A stretch of DNA of 64,000 nucleotides from NCBI GenBank assembly GCA_013816485.1, contig JACDEI010000001.1, forward strand, positions 186,001-250,000. Direction: 5' to 3'. The notes beneath the pieces were generated by a model that was given only the letters and a program-made list of their open reading frames with translations, did not search any database and was not told the origin of the DNA. The position numbers were made by a program, and so were the translations under genes. This document shows, in pieces, positions 51,900 to 59,838 of this stretch. Source of the DNA: Planctomycetota bacterium (GTDB lineage: Bacteria; Planctomycetota; UBA11346). Position 1 is the stretch's first letter. Each line of letters opens with the position of its first letter.

Positions 51900-53603
51900 A
51901 TGACCAAGTTCCCATCGCGTTTGCTCAGCGGCATCGCCCGCCTGCTGCCGGTCGTCATGATCGCACTGTGCTGGCAGTCCGCGGTGGCGCTCGATATGCG
52001 CAACCTGGACCTGATCTCACCGATCAATGGCCAACGGTTTGTGGTGGTCAGTGTTCCCCCGACCCAGCGCGGTGGTGAAACCCTCGCCGACATGGGCGCC
52101 GACGATGATGGTTGCCGCCACAGCTCGGGGGCAGCGGAATACGATTATTACATCGCCACCGATCCGCGCTCCTATTTCAGCGCGTTGATCGCGGAGTGGG
52201 ACGATAAGAACGGCTCCTTCCGCGGCCAGATCAACAACGAGGTCAAAGCCTGGGTCGACAAGGAGTTCAACTCGCAGCTCCAGGTCGACATCAACAAATC
52301 GTTCCAGACCGCCATCGCCATCGCCAAGGCACGTGGCGTCCCGCCGCCTGACCGTCGCTCCTTCGTCCTGTCGCAGGGCGACATCCCGATTGAGCGTCGT
52401 TACGATTACACCTACCGCTGTTATGCCAAACGCGGCGCACGTCCGGCAGCGTTGGCCAAGGTCGCGTTGATGGGTGCGTGGGCACTGCGTTGCCGCGCCA
52501 ACCTTCCGATCGCGCACCAGTCGTTGTCCGGCGGCTACAGCGAGGTGAACGACAAGGTCACCCGTCGGGTCAAGGATGGCGAACGTTTTTCGTTGGCGAA
52601 ATGGCTGCCGATCTACCGCGCGATCTTCAAAGATGAACGTCTCACCAACGAAGGTTATCTGGTCGCCGGATTGACCACCTTCGGCATGGAGATGCGCGAC
52701 GGCAATTACGGCAACTGCCAAACCATCCTGGGCAAGTTGACGGAACGGTTGAAAGACGTGAAGGATGGCGAGGTGATGCGTGGCATCGTGCGTTCGCGCA
52801 TGACCCTCCAGCGCGAGTACCTGCAATTCGTCGGACGCACCGCCACCCATTTCATGGAGGCGATCAACAACGAAGAATTCCCGCGCGCAAAACTGCCGGA
52901 AACCATGCTGGTGGTCGCGGAATGTCTGCGGCGTCAGGCGGCGATCGGTCAACCTGGCGGCGATGCCCCGGCGATCCGCGCGATCGATTGGTACCTAGCC
53001 ATCGCCAAGATGCCCGAGACCCAGCCGAAGCTGCGTGAGGAGGCGCGTTCCCAGGGCCGCGTTCCATCCGCCGACGCACCGTACGAGATGCAGATCGGCT
53101 GGATCGCCGATCGTCAGATCGAGAGCCTGACCAAGGCCGGTGTGATCCATCCGGGTTCGATCGCCGGCCCAGACAAGGGACTACTCAATGCGATCGTCTT
53201 CGATGGCCTCGGAACGGCGGAATTCATCAGCCCGTTCTGGAAGCCGGCCACCGGCGCGACGCAGGCCGATTGTGCGCTCATTCTCGATCTGATCGGCAAG
53301 GCCGTGCTCGACTACACCTTCCGCAAGGAAGAGTGGCCCAGCAGCCTGGGCACGTTGTGGGAGCGTGAAGTGATCCACGACCGCAATTACGTGAACCGGT
53401 TCTACTGCCCGGTCACCGGCAAACCGTACCTCTACAAACCGCTTCCGGGCAACATCACCAATACCAGCCCGAATACCGTGGTGGTGGTGACATCGGAGCC
53501 GGTCCCGACCAATCAGGGTCCGCGCTACGGGGTGTTCCTCGGCAATGCGACCATCGTGTGGAGCGCGGTGCCGGTCAAACCCGGTGAACCCTACAAGCCC
53601 TGA
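51900..53603 (+). CDS. Secreted protein with DUF2225-like region
   Basis: A 567-residue protein with a signal peptide (about 1-31). DISP-type motifs at the N-terminus (LISPINGQRFVVVSVP; DDDGCRHSSGAAEYDYYIAT) resemble DUF2225 proteins, but the paired cysteines of that family are mostly missing. The middle (about 170-400) is helical and tetratricopeptide-like. The C-terminal part (KEEWPSSLGTLWEREVI; NRFYCPVTGKPYLYKPLPG) recalls pseudopilin/GspG-like domains. Function unknown. holB starts 2 bp after its stop, so the two are likely cotranscribed. Confidence 0.6.
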   Translation: MTKFPSRLLSGIARLLPVVMIALCWQSAVALDMRNLDLISPINGQRFVVVSVPPTQRGGETLADMGADDDGCRHSSGAAEYDYYIATDPRSYFSALIAEWDDKNGSFRGQINNEVKAWVDKEFNSQLQVDINKSFQTAIAIAKARGVPPPDRRSFVLSQGDIPIERRYDYTYRCYAKRGARPAALAKVALMGAWALRCRANLPIAHQSLSGGYSEVNDKVTRRVKDGERFSLAKWLPIYRAIFKDERLTNEGYLVAGLTTFGMEMRDGNYGNCQTILGKLTERLKDVKDGEVMRGIVRSRMTLQREYLQFVGRTATHFMEAINNEEFPRAKLPETMLVVAECLRRQAAIGQPGGDAPAIRAIDWYLAIAKMPETQPKLREEARSQGRVPSADAPYEMQIGWIADRQIESLTKAGVIHPGSIAGPDKGLLNAIVFDGLGTAEFISPFWKPATGATQADCALILDLIGKAVLDYTFRKEEWPSSLGTLWEREVIHDRNYVNRFYCPVTGKPYLYKPLPGNITNTSPNTVVVVTSEPVPTNQGPRYGVFLGNATIVWSAVPVKPGEPYKP

Positions 53604-53605
53604 CC

Positions 53606-54541
53606 ATGCGCCTGCGCGAGGTCATCGGTCATGGTGGTCTGCCGCGCCTGATCACCCGCTTGATCGTCCGTGGTCGTCTGCCGCATGCGCTCATCCTGGA
53701 AGGCGTCGCCGGTTGCGGACGCCGGACATTTGCCAGAGCGATGGCGCAGGCACTGCTCTGTGCTTCACCGAGCGATGGTGATGCCTGCGGTGAGTGCCCT
53801 GCCTGTCAGGTGATGGCCGCCAACACGCATCCCGATTGCAGCGAACTGCCGCACGAAAGCACGGGCGCGGATCTCCCGCTCGATCTGGTGCGCGAGGTGG
53901 TGGTCGATGCCGCTTTCACTAGTCCGTTGATGGGTGTGGCCAAAGTTTTCATCCTGCCCGGGATCGAACGCTTGGCACCAGCAGCAGCCAACACCTTGCT
54001 CAAGGTGTTGGAGGAACCGCCGCGTGGCACGTACCTCATCATGACCACCACCACTGCGGCCGGAGTATTGCGTACGATCCGTTCGCGTGCCCAACTCTAC
54101 CGCCTGTCGCCACTCACCGCGCCGGAAGTGGCGAGCATTCTCGCGCGTCGGGGACTCGCACGTGAGGAGGCGGACCGGCTCTCGTTGATGGCACAAGGTT
54201 CGGTGCGTGGACTGGACGAACGGTCGGCGGAGGTGCCTTTCGCGGCGTTGTCCCGTCTGTTGGCCGGTCCCCTCGACGAGGCGCTAGTCGGCGAGGTGGT
54301 CGGCCAACTGCCAAAGAAGGTGGGCGAGGAGGCTGGCGAACGCACCCTGGCGGCTGAGCAGCGGCGGGTGCTGGCCCGCTGGCTCGACGCGCTGGTGCAA
54401 CGTGAACGCATGGCCCTCGCAGGAGCGGATGCGGAGGTGGTCTGCGACCGTATCGACCGAGTCCTACGGCTGCAGCACGATCTTGATCGCCATCTGAATC
54501 CACATCTGGTGGTCGAAGGCTTGGCCTTGCCGACCCGCTGA
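53606..54541 (+). CDS. holB: DNA polymerase III delta-prime subunit
   Basis: A 311-residue clamp-loader subunit. It has an altered Walker A (GVAGCGRRTF, about 31-40), a zinc module (CGECPAC), the LIMTTTT beta strand and LLKVLEEPPRGTYL (about 130-143), which is diagnostic. The SRC motif, used by delta-prime to trigger ATP hydrolysis in the neighbouring subunit, reads SRA here, losing the cysteine. It starts 2 bp after the DUF2225-like gene. It is involved in loading the beta clamp onto DNA. Confidence 0.85.
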   Translation: MRLREVIGHGGLPRLITRLIVRGRLPHALILEGVAGCGRRTFARAMAQALLCASPSDGDACGECPACQVMAANTHPDCSELPHESTGADLPLDLVREVVVDAAFTSPLMGVAKVFILPGIERLAPAAANTLLKVLEEPPRGTYLIMTTTTAAGVLRTIRSRAQLYRLSPLTAPEVASILARRGLAREEADRLSLMAQGSVRGLDERSAEVPFAALSRLLAGPLDEALVGEVVGQLPKKVGEEAGERTLAAEQRRVLARWLDALVQRERMALAGADAEVVCDRIDRVLRLQHDLDRHLNPHLVVEGLALPTR

Positions 54542-54636
54542 GCGAGCGGGTGGCATCCGCATCCGGAGACAACCGAGGCCCGGGGCTGTTGCATGCCCGT
54601 ATGGGATTGCTTGAATGACACGGACTTGGAGCCGGC

Positions 54637-55446
54637 ATGGCGCGCGACGCATTGCTCGATATGTACTTGAAGGATGTGTCGGGCTTTCCCGTCCTGACGC
54701 GCGAGTCCGAATGCGCGCTGGCCCGACGTCTGCGCAAAGGTGATCGCGCGGCGCGGCAGGAACTCATCCAATGCAATCTGCGTCTGGTCATCAGCGTTGC
54801 TCGTCAATACGAAGGGCATGGGATGCAGATCCTCGACATCGTCGAGGAGGGCAACATCGGGTTGATGCGTGCGGTCGAACGTTTCGATCCTGAGATGGAG
54901 TGCCGTTTCTCCACCTACGCGGTGCACTGGATCAAGCAGGGCATCCGCCGTTCGTTGCTGGAGAAGGTCAAGAACATCCGCGTCCCCGCCTACATGGCCG
55001 AGCTGGTGGCGCGGTGGAAGAAGTTCTCACGCGAGCAGCCGCACGTCACCGACGTGAAGGAGATCGTGAAGGCGCTGAAGCTGCCGAAGGAGAACATCAA
55101 ACTCATCCAGCGCATCATCCGCACGGCGCAGATCAACGGCGCCAACCTCGATACCGAGGACGCCTCGGAACTGTCCAGCTTCTTCGAAGACGAACACCTC
55201 GAGAGCAATCCCGAAATGGCCGTCGGCATGCGCGAAGACGTGCAGATGCTCCAGGCGCGTCTCAGCCAACTGACGAAACGCGAAGCCGACATCCTGCGCT
55301 ACCGCTACGGCATGGACGGCTTCCCGGTCCTGACCCTGGAAGACATCGGCAAGATCTTCAACCTGACGCGTGAACGTGTGCGCCAGATCGAAGCCAAAGC
55401 GCTCAAACGCCTGAAAGAACTGATTCCGAGCGAAACGGTGCTCTAA
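54637..55446 (+). CDS. Sigma-70 family RNA polymerase sigma factor (primary-like, no region 1.1)
   Basis: A 269-residue group 1/2-type sigma factor. Region 1.2 is at about 1-35 (LLDMYLKDVSGFPVLTRESE), region 2 at about 45-110 (NLRLVISVARQYEGHGMQIL; FSTYAVHWIKQGIRRSLLE), region 3 around 115-190 and region 4 at about 205-265 (LTLEDIGKIFNLTRERVRQI). Lack of region 1.1 and the short size suggest an alternative RpoS-like or group 2 factor rather than the housekeeping one. It stands alone after holB. Confidence 0.9.
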   Translation: MARDALLDMYLKDVSGFPVLTRESECALARRLRKGDRAARQELIQCNLRLVISVARQYEGHGMQILDIVEEGNIGLMRAVERFDPEMECRFSTYAVHWIKQGIRRSLLEKVKNIRVPAYMAELVARWKKFSREQPHVTDVKEIVKALKLPKENIKLIQRIIRTAQINGANLDTEDASELSSFFEDEHLESNPEMAVGMREDVQMLQARLSQLTKREADILRYRYGMDGFPVLTLEDIGKIFNLTRERVRQIEAKALKRLKELIPSETVL

Positions 55447-55638
55447 GCCAGATGATTTCAACTGATTGATTGATTGATCCGCTGAGCGATTCCAATCGGT
55501 CAGCGACCCCAAACGAAAAATGCGATGTGCCCAAAGTGCGGGTCCAGGGCCGGCGAGGCCCTGGCAGGCGTAGCGGACAGAGTCCGCGAACAACAATCCC
55601 CCGAGCGCGCCTGCGCGCGCGAGCGGGGACCAGGCTCT

Positions 55639-55694
55639 GTCCTGCGCAGCAGGACAACCCCGGCGTTGCCGGGGTAGCCCGACGCAGTCGGGCT
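55639..55694. repeat. Three back-to-back perfect hairpins
   Basis: GTCCTGCGCAGCAGGAC (55639-55655), ACCCCGGCGTTGCCGGGGT (55657-55675) and AGCCCGACGCAGTCGGGCT (55676-55694) are each self-complementary hairpins with no gap between the last two. They lie between convergent genes and may act as a bidirectional terminator. Confidence 0.85.
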
Positions 55695-55705
55695 AGAGCC
55701 GCAGC

Positions 55706-56752
55706 TTACAGCCGAGTCAAGTAATCGACGAAGTCCTTCTCGACATACTCCGCCCAACGCACCTGAATCTTCCGCATCAAACGGTCGTGGGCCACGGTAT
55801 TGATCAGCGAACTGGTGCGCAGGTTGATGGTGATGCCACCCAGGCTGGTGCCCTCGCCGGTTTCCACCAAGCACTGGAAGGTCCCGTCGAGACGTTCCAT
55901 GCCATTGACCTGAATCTGCATGCTGCTGAGGGTCAGCTTCAAGCGCAGGGTCGGCTTGGCGAGGCCGGGAGTGATCCGTAGTCCGATTCCGGCGCAGGTG
56001 GCGGTCAACTGCGGCAGGATCGCTTCCAAATCCGGTGCGGCGACGATGTCGACGCTGACGCGGTCGAGCACACGCCGCAGACGCGCGCGCATCTCCGCCA
56101 GCGTGATGGGAGCTTGAGGTGTGATGCTGCCGGGTCTGGCGATCTGCAGATGTGCGAGTTTCTCCTCCCGGGCGCTGACCAAGGGCATCAGGCGTTGATG
56201 CAGGCGGGCGGCGGCACCCACCGGATGCGTCTTGAGATCGATCTCGGGCTGCTGTTCGTGACTGGCGAGCACTGCGGCGATGTCACGGTCGAGTTCACTG
56301 ATGCGATTGCGCAGCGCGGTCGCCCAGGCTTCGCGATTGAGCGCGACCTGGACGTAGAGGCAGTGATCGGTCTCGGCCTGCCTGGTGACGGTGATGCCCG
56401 GCAGCTCCAAGTGATCGATGGTCACGCGTGGAGGCGCATTCGGCTCATCGTCGATTTCGAGGTCTTCGTCCTCCTGGCCATCGCCACGGATGACGATGCG
56501 CAGTTGCCGGGCGATGTCGCGGCGGCCTTCGGCGATGGCGGTGTTGCGATCCATGCGCAGGTCGGTGCCGATGCCATAGGTAATGTCCTGATCGAGCGGC
56601 GGTTGCAGCACCCAGGAGGGGATGGCGTTGGAACGGCTCTCGGGGCGCGCGGGTTCACGCCCGGGGCGGTATTGCGGCTCGCACGCCACCTGCACCAGAA
56701 GCGCAGCGCCGAGCGTGGCAGCGAGGAGGAAACGGTGACCGGTGATGTCCAT
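55706..56752 (-). CDS. LPP20-like lipoprotein
   Basis: A 348-residue secreted protein. The N-terminal signal ends in VQVACEPQYR, where the cysteine (about residue 24) fits a lipoprotein. The conserved LPP20 pattern follows: IPSWVLQPPLDQDITYGIGT (about 44-63) and TAIAEGRRDIARQL (about 71-84), then an extended C-terminal region. LPP20-family lipoproteins are surface proteins with unsettled roles. It is last in a - strand group behind the SagB-like gene, 14 bp away. Confidence 0.65.
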   Translation of the reverse strand: MDITGHRFLLAATLGAALLVQVACEPQYRPGREPARPESRSNAIPSWVLQPPLDQDITYGIGTDLRMDRNTAIAEGRRDIARQLRIVIRGDGQEDEDLEIDDEPNAPPRVTIDHLELPGITVTRQAETDHCLYVQVALNREAWATALRNRISELDRDIAAVLASHEQQPEIDLKTHPVGAAARLHQRLMPLVSAREEKLAHLQIARPGSITPQAPITLAEMRARLRRVLDRVSVDIVAAPDLEAILPQLTATCAGIGLRITPGLAKPTLRLKLTLSSMQIQVNGMERLDGTFQCLVETGEGTSLGGITINLRTSSLINTVAHDRLMRKIQVRWAEYVEKDFVDYLTRL

Positions 56753-56766
56753 GTGATCTCCAGCGA

Positions 56767-58296
56767 TCAGTCGTCGTTGGCGGGTGCCGCTGCGGCCGGC
56801 ACCCCGATGGTGGTGATGTAGACCACGGCCTGTTCCGCCGGGATGCCCAGCAGATCGGTCACGCGATCATCGAAAAATCCGCCGATACCGCTGGCGCCCA
56901 GACCGTCAGCCAAAGCCGCAAGATCCAGGCGTTCGCCGAGCATGCCGGCATCCAGATGCAGGTAGCGGTAGGCGCGTTCACCTTGCCGGCGGACGGCGCG
57001 GGCGAGATCGGCGGTGTGGAACACCACGGCGGTGGCATCGCCACCGATTTCCTGCCCCAGGCAGAGGAACTGCACTGCTTCGCGTGCGCACTCCGCCTTG
57101 AGCAGGCGCAGTTCGTTGCTGTGCGGTGCGTAGTAGTACACCCCGGCGGCCAGACCATCGACCGCCAGCACGGCGACAAAGGTCATCAGCAGATTGCGAT
57201 CGAAAGCCGGCTGGTCACCCAGGCCGAGGGCATCCGGATGGTAGGCGTAGGCCAAGATGCGCGCGAGCTGCGTCGCGGTCATGGTTCCGCGGCGGTAGCG
57301 CCGGGTGCTGCGCCGGCGCAGGATGGCATCGAGCGGTGCGCTGGTGAGCGCGCTCGTCTGGGGCGGGATCGGCAATGGCACCCCACCGCGCAGTCCGTAG
57401 CGGTTCTCCAGATCGTCCGCCTGATCCTCGCCATGCGGCACCTGCCGTGGTCGCTCGCTGGGCAGCACACTCGCCTGATGCAGCGCATCGAGCAGCGGCG
57501 GTTCGCTCGCGCTGCTGGTGGTCGGACTCGGCAGCGCCGACCAGGTGGGACGTTCCACCGGCCCAGGACCGTGGATGGTCACCAGGGCGAGTGCGCCTTC
57601 CTCATCTGCGTCGACACGCAGCAAGGTGTTGAGCCGTTCATCACAGAACGCGGCGGTGAGCGTGGCGCGCAGACCGAGCGCATGCGCAGCAAGCGTGGCG
57701 TTGGCCAGCAGGTGACCGCTGTCGAGCAGGATGCGGCGGTAGGCACGCTCGCCGTACCGCCAGGAACTGCGGCGAAACACCCCGGTGATCACCAGCATCG
57801 CGGGCGCGGCGAGTACCGCCGCGTTGCCGTAGCAGGCCTCCGCCGCAGCGTCGGCAATTTCCACACCCGGCCACAGCGGAACCAGGCGGTGGCGGGTCGG
57901 ATCGTAGCCGTACAGACCGGGAGCGAGGTCGGGCCAGTCGCGCACGATCAGGTAACATTCCGCCGGATAGAGTCCGCCCGCGGACGGACACGCGCGCAGT
58001 AACAGGTGGCGCGGTTCGCTCGGCACCACGCCAGTGACGCCGTAGGTGTAGAAGATCAGTCGACTGAGCGCGGCGAGCGAGGGCACGCCCTGCTGATGGG
58101 CATGCGCGTCGTCATCCGCCGGGCGGCCGGTGAATGGATTGGGATCGAAGGGCAGGAAGTCAGACAGCTCGACCGGTTCGGAGCAGTCGTATTCCTTGTA
58201 GGGCACGGGCTGCAACGACCAGTCGAGTGCTCCACCCTGACCGATGGTCTCGGGGTGGTACTTGGTCGCTTCGTGGTAGGTGACGGCGGTCGACAT
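56767..58296 (-). CDS. SagB/ThcOx-type dehydrogenase with two nitroreductase domains
   Basis: A 509-residue protein with two tandem nitroreductase-like domains. The first (about 75-245) shows LLLRACPSAGGLYPAECYLI (about 98-117), the FMN-binding signature of SagB. The second (about 320-500) shows ILRRRSTRRYRRGTMT and AGVYYYAPHSNELRLLK. SagB enzymes oxidise thiazolines and oxazolines in RiPP peptides, but no cyclodehydratase or precursor peptide gene is visible nearby. It lies in a small - strand group with the hypothetical gene upstream (25 bp gap) and the LPP20-like lipoprotein downstream. Confidence 0.8.
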   Translation of the reverse strand: MSTAVTYHEATKYHPETIGQGGALDWSLQPVPYKEYDCSEPVELSDFLPFDPNPFTGRPADDDAHAHQQGVPSLAALSRLIFYTYGVTGVVPSEPRHLLLRACPSAGGLYPAECYLIVRDWPDLAPGLYGYDPTRHRLVPLWPGVEIADAAAEACYGNAAVLAAPAMLVITGVFRRSSWRYGERAYRRILLDSGHLLANATLAAHALGLRATLTAAFCDERLNTLLRVDADEEGALALVTIHGPGPVERPTWSALPSPTTSSASEPPLLDALHQASVLPSERPRQVPHGEDQADDLENRYGLRGGVPLPIPPQTSALTSAPLDAILRRRSTRRYRRGTMTATQLARILAYAYHPDALGLGDQPAFDRNLLMTFVAVLAVDGLAAGVYYYAPHSNELRLLKAECAREAVQFLCLGQEIGGDATAVVFHTADLARAVRRQGERAYRYLHLDAGMLGERLDLAALADGLGASGIGGFFDDRVTDLLGIPAEQAVVYITTIGVPAAAAPANDD

Positions 58297-58321
58297 GAAG
58301 GTCGAGACGATCTCAGCAGCC

Positions 58322-58753
58322 TTACTGCTGCGCCTGCTGTTGTTGCGCTTGCGGCTGCCCTGCTGGTTGGGTAGCCGGTTGTGTAACCATGCGGCCCGGT
58401 TCGAAGGGGATCAGCGGCAGGTTGGCGTGCATGCACAGGTTGTTGAGCTGAGCCATGATCTTGCCGGTGCCGAGCACCATCAGGTGCTGGAAGAACGGAT
58501 CATTGGAACCAGCCTTGGGATCGAACTTGCTGTCAGTGGTGAAGAGGAAACGCCAGCCGCCGCGGGCAAAGGGCTGCTCAGCTTGGCCGATGAACAGCGC
58601 GAAGGCGGTGACCGCGGTGTGCATGGTGCCATCGGGGCTCGACGGCAAGAAGTGCAACTGGCCAGCCGCGCGGATCTCGCTCAGGCCTTCGCGGGAAGGG
58701 GGCTGCTGGATCATGAGGCCGTCGAGGAAGTCGCGGCTGATGTCGAATTGCAT
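58322..58753 (-). CDS. Hypothetical protein upstream of the SagB-type gene
   Basis: A 143-residue protein, no signal peptide, not recognised. The first 120 residues look folded (SEIRAAGQLHFLPSSPDGTM; GGWRFLFTTDSKFDPKAG; HLMVLGTGKIMAQLNNLCMH) and the last 20 are a Gln/Ala/Pro-rich tail. It begins a probable two- or three-gene - strand operon. Its linkage to a SagB-type dehydrogenase makes it a candidate partner, which is inference only. Confidence 0.6.
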   Translation of the reverse strand: MQFDISRDFLDGLMIQQPPSREGLSEIRAAGQLHFLPSSPDGTMHTAVTAFALFIGQAEQPFARGGWRFLFTTDSKFDPKAGSNDPFFQHLMVLGTGKIMAQLNNLCMHANLPLIPFEPGRMVTQPATQPAGQPQAQQQQAQQ

Positions 58754-59061
58754 GGGAAATCCCTTGGTTTTGCGCGGCCCGTGCCGGCTGCGGGGCGCAC
58801 GCTAACGGCTGAGCGGAGGGGGGCAATCCCGCGTTCCGCCGGTGCATCACCGTGAGCGCAGGTGCTCGGCGTGGGGTCGGGCACCGCGTTGCTTCGCCGA
58901 TGACCACCACACAATCCCGCGCCTCACGCCGGGAAATGGATGCCAGGGACCGTTGAAAGGTTCCCTCGCCGTCTGCGTCCCGGCGCACTGATCACCGTTC
59001 GGGCCGGACCCGGCGGTGGCCAGCGCGTCGTCGCAGATATGTCACACGTTCAGGGGGATGC
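58754..59061. other. Divergent intergenic region
   Basis: Between the hypothetical gene (-) and the ABC operon (+). It should carry both promoters. GGGGGATGC lies just before the ATG at 59062. I see no repeats or further genes. Confidence 0.5.
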
Positions 59062-59838
59062 ATGTCAGAGCCGACCACCACGCCACCAGCGCCCACGCCC
59101 GCCACGCCCGCCACGGCCGAGGCGCTCATCCAGGCGCAGGGGCTGAGCAAGTTCTACGGCGATTTCACTGCCATCGCCGATGTCACGTTCAGCGTGCGCC
59201 GCGGATCGGTGACCGCCTTCCTCGGACCCAACGGTGCTGGCAAGTCGACCACCATGAAGATCCTCACCGGCTTCCTGGCGCCGTCCGCCGGTCGGGCAGT
59301 GATCGCCGGATTCGACATGGACACCCAGCGGATCGAAGCCAGCCGGGTGCTGGGATACCTGCCAGAAAATGGCCCGCTTTATCCTGAGATGACGCCCGGT
59401 TCCTACCTGCGCTTCATCGGCGAGAGCCGCGGCATGTCGGGCGGTGCGCTGCGTGAGGCGCTCGATCGCGTCGCGGCAAGCTGTCGCATCGAAGAGGTCT
59501 GGCACAAGACCAACCGCAAACTCTCGAAGGGTTTCCGTCAGCGCGTCTGCCTTGGCCAGGCGATCCTGCACGATCCCCAGGTGCTGATCCTCGACGAACC
59601 GACCTCGGGTTTGGATCCCAATCAGATCACCCTGGTGCGCGACTTGGTGCGCTCGTTGGCCAAGGACAAGACCATCCTGCTCTCGACCCACATCCTGCAG
59701 GAGGTCGAGGCGATGGCCGACAATGTCGTGCTGATCAGCGAAGGCCGCGTGCAGTTCACCGGCACACCGGCGGAACTTGCGGGCAAGACGACCATCGAAG
59801 AACGATTCCGTGAACTGACCAAAGGAGTGGTGGCATGA
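59062..59838 (+). CDS. GldA-like ABC transporter ATPase
   Basis: A 258-residue ATP-binding subunit. A Pro/Thr/Ala linker (1-20) precedes the domain. Walker A is GPNGAGKSTT (about 53-62). The signature is KLSKGFRQRVCLGQA (SKG in place of SGG), Walker B is VLILDEPTSGLDP (about 177-189) and the switch is THILQEVE. It pairs with the fused permease/GldG protein encoded next (ATGA overlap), as in Gld-type ABC systems, where it may power export or gliding-related functions. Confidence 0.85.
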   Translation: MSEPTTTPPAPTPATPATAEALIQAQGLSKFYGDFTAIADVTFSVRRGSVTAFLGPNGAGKSTTMKILTGFLAPSAGRAVIAGFDMDTQRIEASRVLGYLPENGPLYPEMTPGSYLRFIGESRGMSGGALREALDRVAASCRIEEVWHKTNRKLSKGFRQRVCLGQAILHDPQVLILDEPTSGLDPNQITLVRDLVRSLAKDKTILLSTHILQEVEAMADNVVLISEGRVQFTGTPAELAGKTTIEERFRELTKGVVA

